A DNA stretch of 64,000 nt, taken from contig JAPMXV010000048.1 in NCBI GenBank assembly GCA_026936335.1, positions 1 through 64,000 of the forward strand, given 5' to 3'. The translations under genes and the position numbers were made by a program. The first letter of the stretch is position 1, and every line of letters starts with the position of its first letter. Source of the stretch: Mantamonas sphyraenae. Its lineage: Eukaryota; CRuMs; Mantamonadidae. This document shows, in pieces, positions 34,301-44,898 of the stretch. Below the pieces are notes generated by a model. It did no database searches. It saw only the letters and a list, made by a program, of their open reading frames with translations, and was not told where the DNA came from.

Positions 34301-36000
34301 CTCATCATCAAGCCCAGCGTCGGCAAGCTCCTCAACTGAGGAGTCCACGTCCTCGCTCTCGGAAGTGAACCCAAACTCGGCGTCATCGATGTCTGTGCCC
34401 GCTGCTTTGGCCTCCGCCAGACCATGGGCAACCAAACGTGCTGCCTCCACAACGTACTCGCGGTGCTTGTCAAAGTACTCGCGGGCAGCTCCGGAAAGCT
34501 TTTCGCCGTACTCATGGCTCAGGGCCTGCAGTTGCGTCGAGGACGGGTCCTGGTCAGAGATGCGACGCACAGCCTCCGAGACCTTTTGCAAGGCTTCGTG
34601 TGCGGCTTCGTCGTGCTTGTTTGCTGTTGCAACAGCCGCATGATCCTTGACCATGTCGCGCAGGATCTGCACCTGCTCGTTGCGGCGAGCGGCCACACTT
34701 CGGTCCTGGACTTTGCCGGTTTCCACGTCCTTGATCAGGTCAGACACGTCGGTGACCTCCACGTGAACGGTGGCATCCTTCACTGCGTCTTCAAGGTCTG
34801 CGTTTTTCACACGCAAGTGGTACGGCAAGGAATCCTTGTTGCACTGCGGCAGTTGGCCAGGCGACCAAGCTTTGGCTCCGCTCGGGCTGTTGATGGCCGT
34901 GATCTTGTACAGACCTGTGGCAATGCCAAACACGGAGCCGACCTTGATCGACTTGCTGTGGCGGTGCATAAACACGCAGGTGGCGGTGAAAACACCGTCA
35001 CGCGCATCTCCACCCTCTGGAATTAGGCCTTGCTTGGCAAGGTCTTGCATGCTCCCAGAGTGCTTCAGAAATGTGTACTCGTCGACATCGCTGAGAAGGC
35101 CGTGGGACTCATGAAAGGGCAGATCGGCATCGTCCACGTCTTCAACATCCTCAGCCGAAGACTGCACCGAATCAACATCGAACGTGTACTCTCCGTTTGC
35201 TGCTTGAGCACGGTGAAAGTTCTCGCTCATGTGCTTGGAGATCAGGGTCAACGCACCGGTGCGAGACAATGCGTTCAAGGGCTTGGCCACGTGGCTCAGG
35301 TGCGAGTCCAACCCCGCTTCGATCTCGAAAAAGTCCGGGTGCGTGTTCACCTCTCCACGAAGAAAGGTCCGCACGAGCGATTTGCCACGCAGGGATGCGT
35401 TCAAAGGGTACTGCTTGTAGACACGGTGCGTGGCATCCGAGATGGATTCGTCGCTCAGCCCCAAGTCTTTCTTGTACAGCTCCAAGGAGAAAAAGTCGTC
35501 CTCGGAAATGTCTTTTTCGTTCACCACGTGTGCGGCATCACCGTACACCGTGGTTCCTTTGTCGAACCGTTCATGAAGCTCCCCCTGGGACAGCCCAGCA
35601 TCTGTTTGCCGACGATGGGTAGTGATGTTCAAGCGTTGGTGAACATGTGTCAGTCGGAAAAGTTGAGCTTCAACAACGAGAGGGAAAAAGGAACGCGGAC
35701 CGAACCCTCCAGAAAAGACAACGTGTCCCACAGCAAGAACTCACACCGAGAACCGGCTCCACGCTCGCCTAAAGTCGGGGAAAGTGCACGTGCCACATCT
35801 GTGGATGTAGGGTGGGCCCAGTTTTGCCCCAGAGTGAGTACAGACGCGCGGAAAGGATGAAAGAATGCATGAAGACCACCCATCCTTCCATTCGGGAAAA
35901 ACTCACCGGAGATGCAGGCGAACACAAGGACAATTGCTAAAAATTTGGCCCATCCATGGCGTTGCATCATCATCGGATGGGGATTGACTGCTGATAACAT
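28341..36000 (-). CDS. Giant secreted protein with Cys-rich module repeats (~2,473 aa)
   Basis: Two exons. Exon 1 (36000-35907) encodes a signal peptide (MMMQRHGWAKFLAIVLVFAC). The intron 35906-35668 has a GTGAGT donor and a pyrimidine-rich ...GTTGAAG acceptor, in matching phase. Exon 2 runs to a stop at 28341 only if one C is added to the CCC near 28478-28480; the duplicated copy has CCCC at 29481, and with it the joined length is a multiple of three. As sequenced, the frame shifts and ends at 28280 with unrelated residues. Order of parts: an acidic N-terminal region; an Ala/Val-rich amphipathic segment (~residues 530-640); a beta-rich region (~650-960); a helical charged region; and then from ~residue 1460 about 17-18 modules of the form CPxGxxxxGhxxxxxxxL...hxCC. 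The modules faintly recall the Cys/His-rich modules of the PCSK9 C-terminus, but homology is unproven. Probably extracellular matrix or surface. Confidence 0.8.
28431..30379 (-). repeat. 1,005-bp tandem duplication inside the Cys-rich gene
   Basis: 28431-29375 and 29434-30379 are near-identical with an offset of 1,005 bp (1,004 bp at one end because of the one-base deletion near 28480). Each unit encodes about six Cys modules, ~335 aa. A few coding differences exist, for example around 28735-28805 against 29740-29810. The 1,005-bp period preserves the reading frame. This is a recent unequal exchange, or possibly an assembly duplication. Confidence 0.9.
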
Positions 36001-36263
36001 CGAGTGAGTTTGTTCCAGCAGAATTGAAATGCATCAGCTACAGCGATCACTCCGCGGAATTCTCCTCTACGTAGTTGGACGACCCTTCTCCCATTCTCGT
36101 TCGTTCGTCGGCCTGGTTACAGTAGTCGAGGCCACTCAAACCGCCTCTCTTTCCTCTCATGCAGCTCCCTTGCGCCGTCACACTCCAATGATGCTGTAAC
36201 TTGCAACTTCTCTTTCTCGGCTTCTGCAACCTTTTCCTTCTCTCTTCTCTTCTTCCCTTCATG

Positions 36264-37944
36264 TCACCGATTTCGATCTTGCCTGCATCGGCGTCCTCCA
36301 CTGGCTGACGGCTGTGACACATGCGCTGAACTCAATGGATGACGTCGAACTGAGGCTTCGGTGCATCTGGCATGGGCGGTGCACTCCATGCAATGCCAAT
36401 TTCCTTGCAGTTCGCCCTGCGTTCTTCCTGTCACGGCCCTAGCGTTCCCACTGCCCCCCAATGCGACTTCCACTCGACCTTCATTCAGATTGGAGGATTT
36501 GGTCGTGACTGTTGGCATCATCCTTGCTCTTCTCGCCTTGTCCGCTCTGGTTTGGAGGGCACGCATGCGGTCAAGGTGGCGGATGAACGTAGTCAACACA
36601 CCATGTTGATGAGAGTTCAGACTCACACCACCTGCACCTGCACCAGTGCTTGCCTTGTGGGCATCAAGTGGATTTCATAGACCCATTTCTGCGAGAAATA
36701 ATGAAAACAACGCGGCTGAGCCACTGGCACCTCGCTGCACACATCTTCGAGTGCGGTGCGGTACTGGTTGCACCAATGTTTTCGGCGAAAGAAGATGCCC
36801 CAGAGAGTCGGCACAAACACAACCACAGCACCCACGATTAGAACACCCATTCCTGTGTCTAAAAGCGCCAACACCCACCATTCCGTCAGAGAGGCGAACA
36901 GGATGAGGAGCACAGCGAGCACAGCAGCTGCCCCCATCATCCACAATCCAACTCGTGCCACCCGAAGAACACGATTAAGCTCCCCCGTGTGCTCTTCAAC
37001 CACCTCGTTGAACCGTCTGGTTCCATTGTCGATCAGCTCGTCCAGTTCTCGCTTGTCCAGTTCCAGATCGGACGGTGCGTCTGCGAAGATGTCAAATCGT
37101 GACTCTCGATCTTCACCCGCAAACGCGTGCCACAAGCTCACCCACACACCGTCCACCTGCTGGCGAGGTGCATTTGGATGCAGAGGGGTGGGCGTGGATC
37201 CGTCCGAAGTGTGGTGAAAGACAAACGACTGCACATTGTCGGTGCGCTTGGCATCAATGTCCTCAAAGTCCACGCGTAGGTGAGCCCTTGCATATGAGGG
37301 ATTGGCGTTGTGCCGAACGCACAGCTCTCTTGCTGCCTCCACCCAGGCTGACTGGATAAACGACGAAACTACGATAGAGGTAATCAGCAGCAAAATCCCC
37401 AGTCCATACAGACTACCCATCACAACAAACACGGTGGCGTTGCAATCGTCATCCACGAAGAACAAAGGCAAGATGGAGAGCATCCCCAGACACAAGGGAA
37501 CGTACGAAGCTGACACCAAGCGGAGCTGGACACCCCTAAGGTGATGTGTGCGCTGAAAAGCCACCATGGCGTCGTCTATGGGAGCATTGAGATCGTGCAG
37601 ATCAAGGAACTGTGGTTGTGGTTTGTCCAAAAGCGGAAATGAGCAAACTCTGGCAACTGCCGCCAAACTCCATCGCGCCCAAACTCCACCTGCGATGCAC
37701 ACCCCGCTCACTCGCACCAACCGCAAGAGAGTGTGGTCTCTGAGTTCCTGGTCGTTTTGCATGTGTGTGCTCTCCCTTGCAAAGGCCCATCACAGAGCAA
37801 GAGCGGGTGAAAGTGCTGGTGCAGAAATTGGCTGGAACTCACTTGCGCAAGCTCTGCAGGCACATCGTTCCAGCGCTGGAAGGATGCAAAGCGATCGTTG
37901 GGAGTGCTATGGTGTCTGCTGAACCATGATTTCTGGAACGACAT
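36264..37944 (-). CDS. Predicted four-helix membrane protein, three exons (~509 aa)
   Basis: Inferred exons: 37944-37843, 37771-36627 and 36546-36264. The introns are 37842-37772 (GTGAGT...GGGAG) and 36626-36547 (GTGAGT...AACCAG). The joined length is 1,530 nt, divisible by three. The central exon is the best supported (379-aa frame). It shows two hydrophobic hairpins, one near VPLCLGMLSILPLFFV / FVVMGSLYGLGILLLITSIV and one near VGLWMMGAAAVLAVLLILF / WWVLALLDTGMGVLIVGAVV, separated by a ~150-residue charged loop with an acidic stretch (DAPSDLELDKRELDELIDNG). The C-terminal exon is basic and Ser/Gly-rich and is less certain. No family is recognised; it is probably an integral membrane protein. 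It lies between the Cys-rich giant and the NPC1-like gene on the same strand. Confidence 0.65.
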
Positions 37945-38168
37945 GCAGATTGGAGTGAATTAGTTGGAGCGGCCCGGGGGGGTTCTGGAAGACACTGAGC
38001 CAACAATCAGCACGGCCACTGCATTTGAGGACTTGCGTGTGTTGGATATCCATTTCATGGATGCTGTTACCCGCTGAGTGCCTGTGCCCCTTCAGTGTTC
38101 ATCGCACCGGCACCTGGTTCTCGACGGTTGCTTTTCTACCTCAAAGCACGCATGTGTTGACAATCAGG
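37945..38168. other. Intergenic
   Basis: Short gap between two minus-strand genes. No feature is seen beyond a C/G-run near 37973-37983. Confidence 0.4.
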
Positions 38169-38883
38169 TCAATTACAGCTTGGTTGACAATATTCACAAG
38201 CACATTTGCCCTTGCAGCTCTCTGGACTGGCACACATGGCGGTGGGCTCGGTGCTGAAGCGAAAGTTGATCTGGAAGGGGCTGAAGGGGCCACGTTCGCC
38301 CATGAAGGACAGGAAAGCCATGGCATCGGGCCACTCCTTTTCTACAACGACTCCCCCACCGAATGGTACCAGTGTGCAGGAATCATATAGGCCGTTGGCA
38401 AAGTCTGGGCAGACGGTGAACTCGACGACCTGGACTTGGCCGTCGGCTGCGTGTTGAGTGACCTTGACAAAGTCTTGTTGGAGCGGGTTGCACGTAAAGG
38501 AGCACCAGAGGGTGTGGATGTTGTTAATGCACGATTGGCAGTCGGCAAAGACGTTGTCCACAACGTTTTTGAACTGGTTGTAGATGACTTTGGTCTGGTT
38601 CACGGTGCAGCAGTGGGATTGGTTGAAGGCTCCGCAGTCGACGAGGTTAGAAGTCTGGAAGAGGGTGAGCAGCGTGGAGGCCGGGATAAGGTGAAAAAGA
38701 GGCAGAGAGGGTGAGCATGAGCAGAGGGCGAAGCGTACACGCCGGTAAGACAACAGCAGCAGGACATACATTCAAAGGTGCAGAGTTAGGATACGTGTAG
38801 GGCGGGTTGCCGTGCATGACACAGTTTGCATGGACCATGGTGACAGCGGCCACGAGAAGGACAAAGGGAATGGTCCAGCGCAT
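38169..38883 (-). CDS. Stand-alone NPC1-type N-terminal sterol-binding domain protein
   Basis: Two exons, 38883-38770 and 38654-38169, are separated by a 115-nt intron (GTATGT...CTTCCAG). The joined frame is 199 aa. It starts with a signal peptide (MRWTIPFVLLVAAVTMVHA) followed by NCVMHGNPPYTYPN, which matches the opening of the NPC1 luminal domain. Exon 2 has the family's Cys pattern: GAFNQSHCCTVNQ, DCQSCINNIHTLWCSFTCNP, a CPDF segment and a closing CKGKCACEYCQPSC. In NPC1 this domain binds cholesterol in the lysosome lumen and is followed by thirteen membrane helices. Here a stop follows directly after the last Cys cluster, so the product is a soluble secreted domain unless an unseen downstream exon exists (a weak GTAATT donor overlaps the final codons). 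Confidence 0.8.
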
Positions 38884-39258
38884 GGTTTTGGTTGCGCGGA
38901 GAGGAGCGAGGGTGTTGGGAGCAGTCATGCAAGGTGGATCGTTGGAGGGAGTGAGAGGTAGGGAGATGTGATACGTACAAGATTCGGATTGGAGCTTGCG
39001 GAACAGGCCACACTTTGGTGTATTCGTAGTGACCGAGCATAGTTCGTTTGATGAGACGCTGCAAGGAGACAGAAACCATTCTACCAATGCCCAAGTGATA
39101 GGATAAACACCCGTCAGATGCTCCCGAACGTGCAACAGGCCATTGTCGTGGACGCGTTTCCCACCGTTGCAACTATTTGAATGTTTGGTCTTTTTGAACA
39201 TTTCTGGAATCTCTGGGGAAGTGACGTGGAAAGCAGGGTGCGGCGTGCACGGTTTTTT
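38884..39258. promoter_or_regulatory. Divergent intergenic region
   Basis: 375 bp lie between the start codons of the NPC1-like gene and the small membrane-protein gene. A minus-strand frame crosses it without protein-like composition, although an in-frame upstream Met (MTAPNTLAPLRATKT) could add about 15 residues to the NPC1-like protein. A T-run (GGTTTTTTATG) sits directly at the plus-strand start. Confidence 0.35.
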
Positions 39259-39821
39259 ATGAAGGAACAAGTGGTAGGTGCACAAGGCAGTGGGCTTGGT
39301 TGAGAATTTGGAAGCGCAAACTCATTCCCACGCCACGCGTCACACTGTCCGACTCAACAGCTGGTTGAATTTGTGGCCCTCGTCGTTGATATATGGGCTT
39401 TTGGGAACTGGTTGTATGGTGCTACGGCCCTGGGTAAGCAGTGTGTCTAACTACAACCCTCTTGTTCGAAGCTGACACTTCACATCGACTTGTTGCAGCG
39501 AATGCACTCTGTGTCGTCCTGTGCAGTGCTTGTGCTTGTAGTTGCTGTACCAGAGACCCTCGCCAACTATATCGTGCATACCAGCTGAGTGAGTCTGCTG
39601 TATGCGTTTCTGTTCTTTCCAACCTCATCCTCGCTCTGGCGACGATGTTCGAGACCGAGTTTCCGATGCGCCTTCTTATGGCGAGCATCTTCAGTCTGTT
39701 TCGTATCGCTGTCATGGTTCCTATTCTCTCTGGGATGCGTGGGCTGAAGACGCAGATGGAGCTGGAGGAGCAGTTGGATACTGCAGAGCTCGCAGTGCCT
39801 GAGGATGCAGCCAAACTGTGA
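39259..39821 (+). CDS. Small membrane protein, three exons (136 aa)
   Basis: Inferred exons: 39259-39273, 39361-39433 and 39499-39821. The introns are 87 nt (GTAGGT...CAACAG) and 65 nt (GTAAGC...TTGCAG). The phases agree and the total is 411 nt. The product has hydrophobic stretches (VEFVALVVDIWAFGNWLYG, ALCVVLCSACACSCC, SVLSNLILALATMF, MRLLMASIFSLFRIAVMVPI) and an acidic C-terminus (MELEEQLDTAELAVPEDA). It is probably a 3-4-helix membrane protein with a Cys cluster that could be palmitoylated. No family is recognised. A further open frame (39857-39958, ending LQALDDDA) could be its true C-terminus if one base in the AAA before the stop is wrong. Confidence 0.6.
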
Positions 39822-39993
39822 CGACTCGACCCGGAAGACACCTTCAATGAACAATCCGAGACATACCAAAAGTGTACAGCCAACACCTCAGGTGCACAGC
39901 GACGGTAGTCCAGACCCATGGCACAACCACATCCTCCAGGCGCTGGACGACGATGCATAAGAATAGACAGGCATGTCTGCAAAATCATATTCC

Positions 39994-42847
39994 TTACCTC
40001 GCTACCCACGCGCGCGCTTGCTGACACCCCACCGCATTGACAACGAACCAGAGCAGTGGGGCGTAGGTTTGGTGCACGGCGTCCCACCCGATCCTCTGAA
40101 CCACCTCACCCGCCTCCCTATGGACCATATCACCCTCCACCAGCCGATTGCATGCCATCAACCACCCCTTGAGCGTTCTCTTGCACCCATTCGGCAGGTC
40201 TGCCCACTTTGGTTCCCCCGCTCGTTCCAGCCACCACGCATAGTCCTTGAGGTCTTCTTCATCGTTCTCCTCGTTCCTCAGCTCCTCCACCGGAAACCCA
40301 GCAGCACGAAGCCTATTGCGCACATACCCAAACACGACCTTTTGCTCCCAGCTGAGCCCGTTCTCCTCGACCGCCCACAGATCCGTCTTGACTGCCCGAT
40401 TGAACACGCAGTTGCCCAGGGGATGCAACGCCATGGCACCCTCGTGAGTGACCTGTGCCCCCGGAAAGGATTTGGCTTGTTTGATGTCTTTGATAGCCTG
40501 GTTGATGTCATCGTCACCTCCCAGCTCGACCAAGTCTGACTCACCCCCTCCATACTGCACTCCGACACAGCGCTTGACGGTCACTCTGCCCACCAGCATG
40601 TCCATCTTTGCCGCAAAGTCATCCTTGGTGTTGATTCGAGCCAGCTCGAGCAAATCACCGTACGCGCGGTAGGAAACACCCTCGTGGATCAGCGTCAGCG
40701 CACCGAGTCGGTGAAACTCGAGAAAAAGAGGGTACTCCTCCACGGGCAGCCACAGGTGCACAAACTGCAAAATGACGGCTTTGTGGTTTGTGATGTGTCG
40801 GCGGTTGTCCTCGTCCATGTAAACGATATCGCGGGCCACGTTCTGGGCCAGCAGACGAAAAGGCGACTGTGGGTTGGAATTGGGCGCAGCCAGAGAATGA
40901 ACCATGCTGCACAGCTCTGTCCAAAAACCCATACAGTGCCACATGGCCTCCATGAGCAACTGCACCGCAGAGATGTGGGCGTCCAGACGATCGACTGCTG
41001 AGCTCGACGACGACGACGACGACGATGAGACCATGGCAAAGGACGGCGACCCCTTGGTGCGCTTGCCAAACCCAGTGGCGTACAGCTGCTTGATCTGGGG
41101 TGTCTTGAACCCCAAGACGAAACGCCGAATCATCTGGACCGGACTTCCCGCCACGGTGTTGTGCCTCGCAGTGTCTCCCTTGTAGTGCGTACAGACATGA
41201 TTAAACGACATGTGACGAATCATCCGTGCCATATCGTCAGCGCCCCATTGGTCGATGAAGCGCATGTGCAAATCAGAAAACTCGAGTGACTCGGAACTTT
41301 CGCCACGTTGTTCTCGTTCCGATGCCTGTCCCGATCGACGACTCCCTCGTCTGCCACCTCCCTCAGAATCATCGTACTGTGTCTCGTCTCCTCCTCCCGC
41401 CACCCCTTGACCACGCGCCAACCTCTGCTTGATGACAAACTCGGCCAGGCTGTACGTCGTGTTCAATCCCAGGGCTTTGGTGGCTACGCGTCGCAGGGGT
41501 GTTTCTGATGGAGCTACACACTCTGTGCGCAAGTACAGGCCCAACACTGTATCCAGGTTGTCCGTTTTGGCCACCATGTCGCGCCATTGAGCCTCGGGCA
41601 CTGCCTGCAGCTCCTCCTCGGTTGCACCCAGCACAAACACGCACCAGAGGTCTTTTAGGTTGCTCATAGCGTACGGGTTTGTCGTGGTGTACCATTCGTA
41701 GTGCCAGATGTCCACCGCTTGTTCTTGTCCGATGGCGAAGCGCCACACTTCGTCTCGGTCAATGGACACTGGAGCCAGTTGCTTGAGCAAGTCCACTGTA
41801 CCTTTTGTTGCCTCTGCGTGGACCTGGCTGTCCTGACGACCGGCCGCTGTCCTCCAACGCTGTCGATCTGCGTTCAGCGCCTTTTTGATCTCGGCAAACC
41901 GCTGACGAACTCGCTCAAAGGGAGATTCCTCTCCCGTGGCTCTTCTTTGCCTGATGTGTGCAATCCGTGCTCTCACTTCCACATCCTCGTCGCCCCCGTC
42001 GTCCTCATCAACGTCGGACAAGGCGTCCAAAGGGCTCACCTCGTCCAGAGTCTCTGCAGCGTCAGAGCTCAGGTTTGGCTCGCTTGCTGGCTCTGTACCC
42101 AAAAGCATCCGCGTCAGGCCTTTATACCGCTGCCCCCTACCCCTTTTGGGCAGAACTTACCGACCGCCATGGAGCCTGCGCTTGTTTGCGAGGGGGTCAC
42201 GTCCCCTTCCTCCTCCTCCTCATCCTCTACGGTGAACACAGTGGGAGACGTAACACCTCTACCCTCCTCCTGTGATCCAGTTGTAGAAGGTGTCTGTACC
42301 GACGAGTGCTGGACGGCGCCCCCTTTGTCTCCACCGCCGTCGCTCTTCGCCATCTCCTCAACGTCCATCGTGCTCGCCGACACCTCTTCCCCTGCTTCCT
42401 CAACTGCCTGTTCGGTGAGCGCATCATGTGTTGCACCAGTCTGGGTATCGTCCTGACTCACAGCAACGGTAGGTGTGCCTTTGTGCGACCAGGTGTCAGC
42501 GTCGACGCCCGAAAACAAAGGGTGATCAGCACAAAACGCAACCCACTTTCGACCACTTCTTCCTGCTCTTCCTGCTCTTCCTCTCCCTCTCCCCCCAACG
42601 TTGTTGACTCCACACGCTGCCGCTTCTCTGCATGTGTTTCATGCGATGTGCGAGTGCGCGAGCTCGTCTGCGTCTCGCTGCTTGCGCTGCTTGCACTGGA
42701 GCCGTCTGAGCTGGTCGAGAGGGTCCGCTTGCGTTGGAGCCGCGTGACTCTTTGCAAAGGTGAGGCGACGGTGACCTCTCCGTTGAACGAGTCCATGCCC
42801 AAACTCTCTGACGACTCTATGGTTGACACGGTGTCACGCACAGACAT
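39994..42847 (-). CDS. Unknown 905-aa spliced nuclear-type protein (right copy)
   Basis: Exons 42847-42547, 42478-42161 and 42092-39994, with two 68-nt introns as in the left copy. The N-terminus is Ser/Thr- and Glu-rich with EKRQRVES at ~residue 75, a nuclear-localisation-like basic cluster that recurs in five other arm proteins. The C-terminal ~660 residues look folded (aromatic- and Leu-rich, e.g. LCSMVHSLAAPNSNPQSPF, EEYPLFLEFHRLGALTL) and are interrupted by a Ser run. No catalytic motif or family is recognised. The final codons differ from the left copy (Arg and TAA instead of Gly and TGA) because the repeat ends at 40001, and AG|GTAAGG at the junction resembles a splice donor. The gene is divergent from the SET gene, suggesting shared control. 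Confidence 0.75.
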
Positions 42848-43235
42848 TGTCGGTTTGCTTGGACGCTCGCGGCCTGGCAAAACACCAAAATTGCGCCATT
42901 TTGTTCGCCAGATCCCACCCCACCCAAACAAGCCAAGAGACAACAACCTGGGCCCATTGGTTCAAGTGACCAGTGTTTTAGTACTCTGCATCTATCTGGC
43001 ACTGTTTCTGGACACCCTCCTATCCAGGCATCCTCGCTCGAGCGATCGGTGAACAAGATCTCTGTGTCCGTGGGTGGATCGATGAACACTGCCAACTTCA
43101 TCCAAACAGGCAGTCCCGAACTCACCCGGATTTGTGCAAACTTCTCCCCAACCAGGGTGCCTGTTTCGTCTGAGCAAGCCGTGCAAGAGACGGTTTCGTT
43201 TGTACGCAAACCCCCCATTTCGCTCAAACACTGAC

Positions 43236-44849
43236 ATGTCGCCCTCCCAAGTAGCAAGTAGCACTGTGCGCCTCATCCGCCAACTCATGTCCCATGCCAA
43301 ACGCCGCAGGGGGTCGACATCTACTCCTACCTCACCTGCCATCAAACGGCAGCGTGTCGAGTACCTACCCGAGCTGACGCGTGGTGTGAACTCACTCCGC
43401 GCGCGCGCGTACCAAAAGCGCGAGTTCTTGGCAGGCACCTTGTATGTCGGACACCTTGTGACGTCGTTGGTGACCCTCGCTGTGCATGGACACCTGAGCA
43501 TAGACGCAGTGTGCAGCCACCTTGCACGTTTCGCATGGTCGCGCGTGTCCAACACAACTGCAGCACTTGCCACCCTCCTCGACACCCACGATGACCTTGC
43601 TCGGCTCTCTGCGACCCACTCTATCCCTTTACTATCCAGCAAGTCTGCAGCAGAGATGTTTGTGGCGTGTTGGGTGTACGGAGGCGTCAGACTGGCTCCG
43701 TTTCCCTGCTTGGCCTCGCCTGCCGCGTTGACTTGGTTTCTAGCCTGGTTGCAAGACCGTGTGGGAGCCGCCCGTGCCCGTCAAATCACCCTCCGACTCA
43801 GAATTGTGTATGACGCTCTACGTGAAGAAGGGGTGGATGTGTTTACGTGCCAGACGCAGGTGCTGGGCCTGCTGGAAGAGCCAACAATTGTCCCGCTCCG
43901 CACCGCACAGTGCAGTGAGGACGACAGCGACACGACGTGGTTGGGTGTGTGCCAGTCGGTGAGGAAACACCTGGCACTGGCCTACACACGAACAAAGGGA
44001 CTGCATGTGTTGGCAGCACACGCACTCGTCCAAGGGACAACGCTGATGCCGTACCGAGGGCACGTGTTGTCCGACGAGCAGGTGGCTGCGCTGGACGATG
44101 ATGAACAAGTATCAAAGAACCAAGACAAACCGCTGCTGCTGCTCACATTGAGAGAGAGCGGCGATGTGGTCCGTCCAGTTCCGGGTTTGGCTCCGTTCCT
44201 GAACAGCAGCGCAGCCCCCAACTGCGCGATGATCGAGCAGGACGGCGAAGGGTGGCTAGTGACACAGCGCGACATCGCTGCTGGCGAAGAGTTGACCTGG
44301 GACTACTGCGAGGGCGACACGTCTGGCGAACAGGACATCGGGGACGCCCCTCACACTCAACGGCTGGAGCAGGTCCACCTGACTCGCTTGGGATCCTACG
44401 TGACACTTCAACTGGCTGCATTGTACGAAAGCCGCATGGCCAAGCGATTGCTGGTGGTGAGTTCCAAAACACACGTTCGTTTGTTTGAATCGCTGGCCTG
44501 CTTCCTCACCAAGCGGTATGAGGGGCACTGCTGCGTACTCTCCACCGCCGCCGAGCTTCTGAAGGAATCTGAGACATCAACCGCCATTGCCGCCCCAACG
44601 ATGTACCTCGTGTGTGCACACGCACCCAAAGGACGTGTCAACTACACCCAAGTCGTCACGGCAGCAATGGGCCTGACGTACAAGGGGATTGTGTGTCTGG
44701 TGGTACACAGCCTCACGCCACAGTGCCATTTTTACTCGGATCTTGGCTCCCCACACGACACGGTGGGCTCACGCAGGGTGTGGGAACTGGAAGTTCACTC
44801 GACCACACGGACCACAGCACATCTTCACACAATGACGAGCGACAGGTGA
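43236..44849 (+). CDS. SET-domain protein (537 aa), right copy
   Basis: SET domains are usually lysine methyltransferases acting on histones or other proteins. The domain lies at ~residues 260-355: LVQGTTLMPYRGHVLSDEQ (the GxxxxxYxG-type N-terminal strand), then FLNSSAAPNCAM (position of the NHSxxPN motif), then VTQRDIAAGEELTWDYCEGD (the xGEELxxDY motif). The usual His of NHS is replaced by Ser, and no post-SET CxCx4C cluster follows, so methyltransferase activity is uncertain. The first ~50 residues are basic, with AKRRRG and IKRQRVEYLP. The ~150 residues after SET are unassigned. The start is placed at 43236 rather than 43134 because MSPSQ begins the Ser/Arg-rich leader. The 305-aa gene follows 49 bp downstream on the same strand. 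Confidence 0.82.
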   Translation: MSPSQVASSTVRLIRQLMSHAKRRRGSTSTPTSPAIKRQRVEYLPELTRGVNSLRARAYQKREFLAGTLYVGHLVTSLVTLAVHGHLSIDAVCSHLARFAWSRVSNTTAALATLLDTHDDLARLSATHSIPLLSSKSAAEMFVACWVYGGVRLAPFPCLASPAALTWFLAWLQDRVGAARARQITLRLRIVYDALREEGVDVFTCQTQVLGLLEEPTIVPLRTAQCSEDDSDTTWLGVCQSVRKHLALAYTRTKGLHVLAAHALVQGTTLMPYRGHVLSDEQVAALDDDEQVSKNQDKPLLLLTLRESGDVVRPVPGLAPFLNSSAAPNCAMIEQDGEGWLVTQRDIAAGEELTWDYCEGDTSGEQDIGDAPHTQRLEQVHLTRLGSYVTLQLAALYESRMAKRLLVVSSKTHVRLFESLACFLTKRYEGHCCVLSTAAELLKESETSTAIAAPTMYLVCAHAPKGRVNYTQVVTAAMGLTYKGIVCLVVHSLTPQCHFYSDLGSPHDTVGSRRVWELEVHSTTRTTAHLHTMTSDR

Positions 44850-44898
44850 GGGACCAGCAGCGCTTGTGCATGCAACACAACAACGGTGGTATTTCAAG

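Noticed and set aside
28341-36000. Naming the giant protein a PCSK9 homologue
   Set aside because: Only a loose Cys/Gly pattern is shared; there is no protease domain and the spacing differs.
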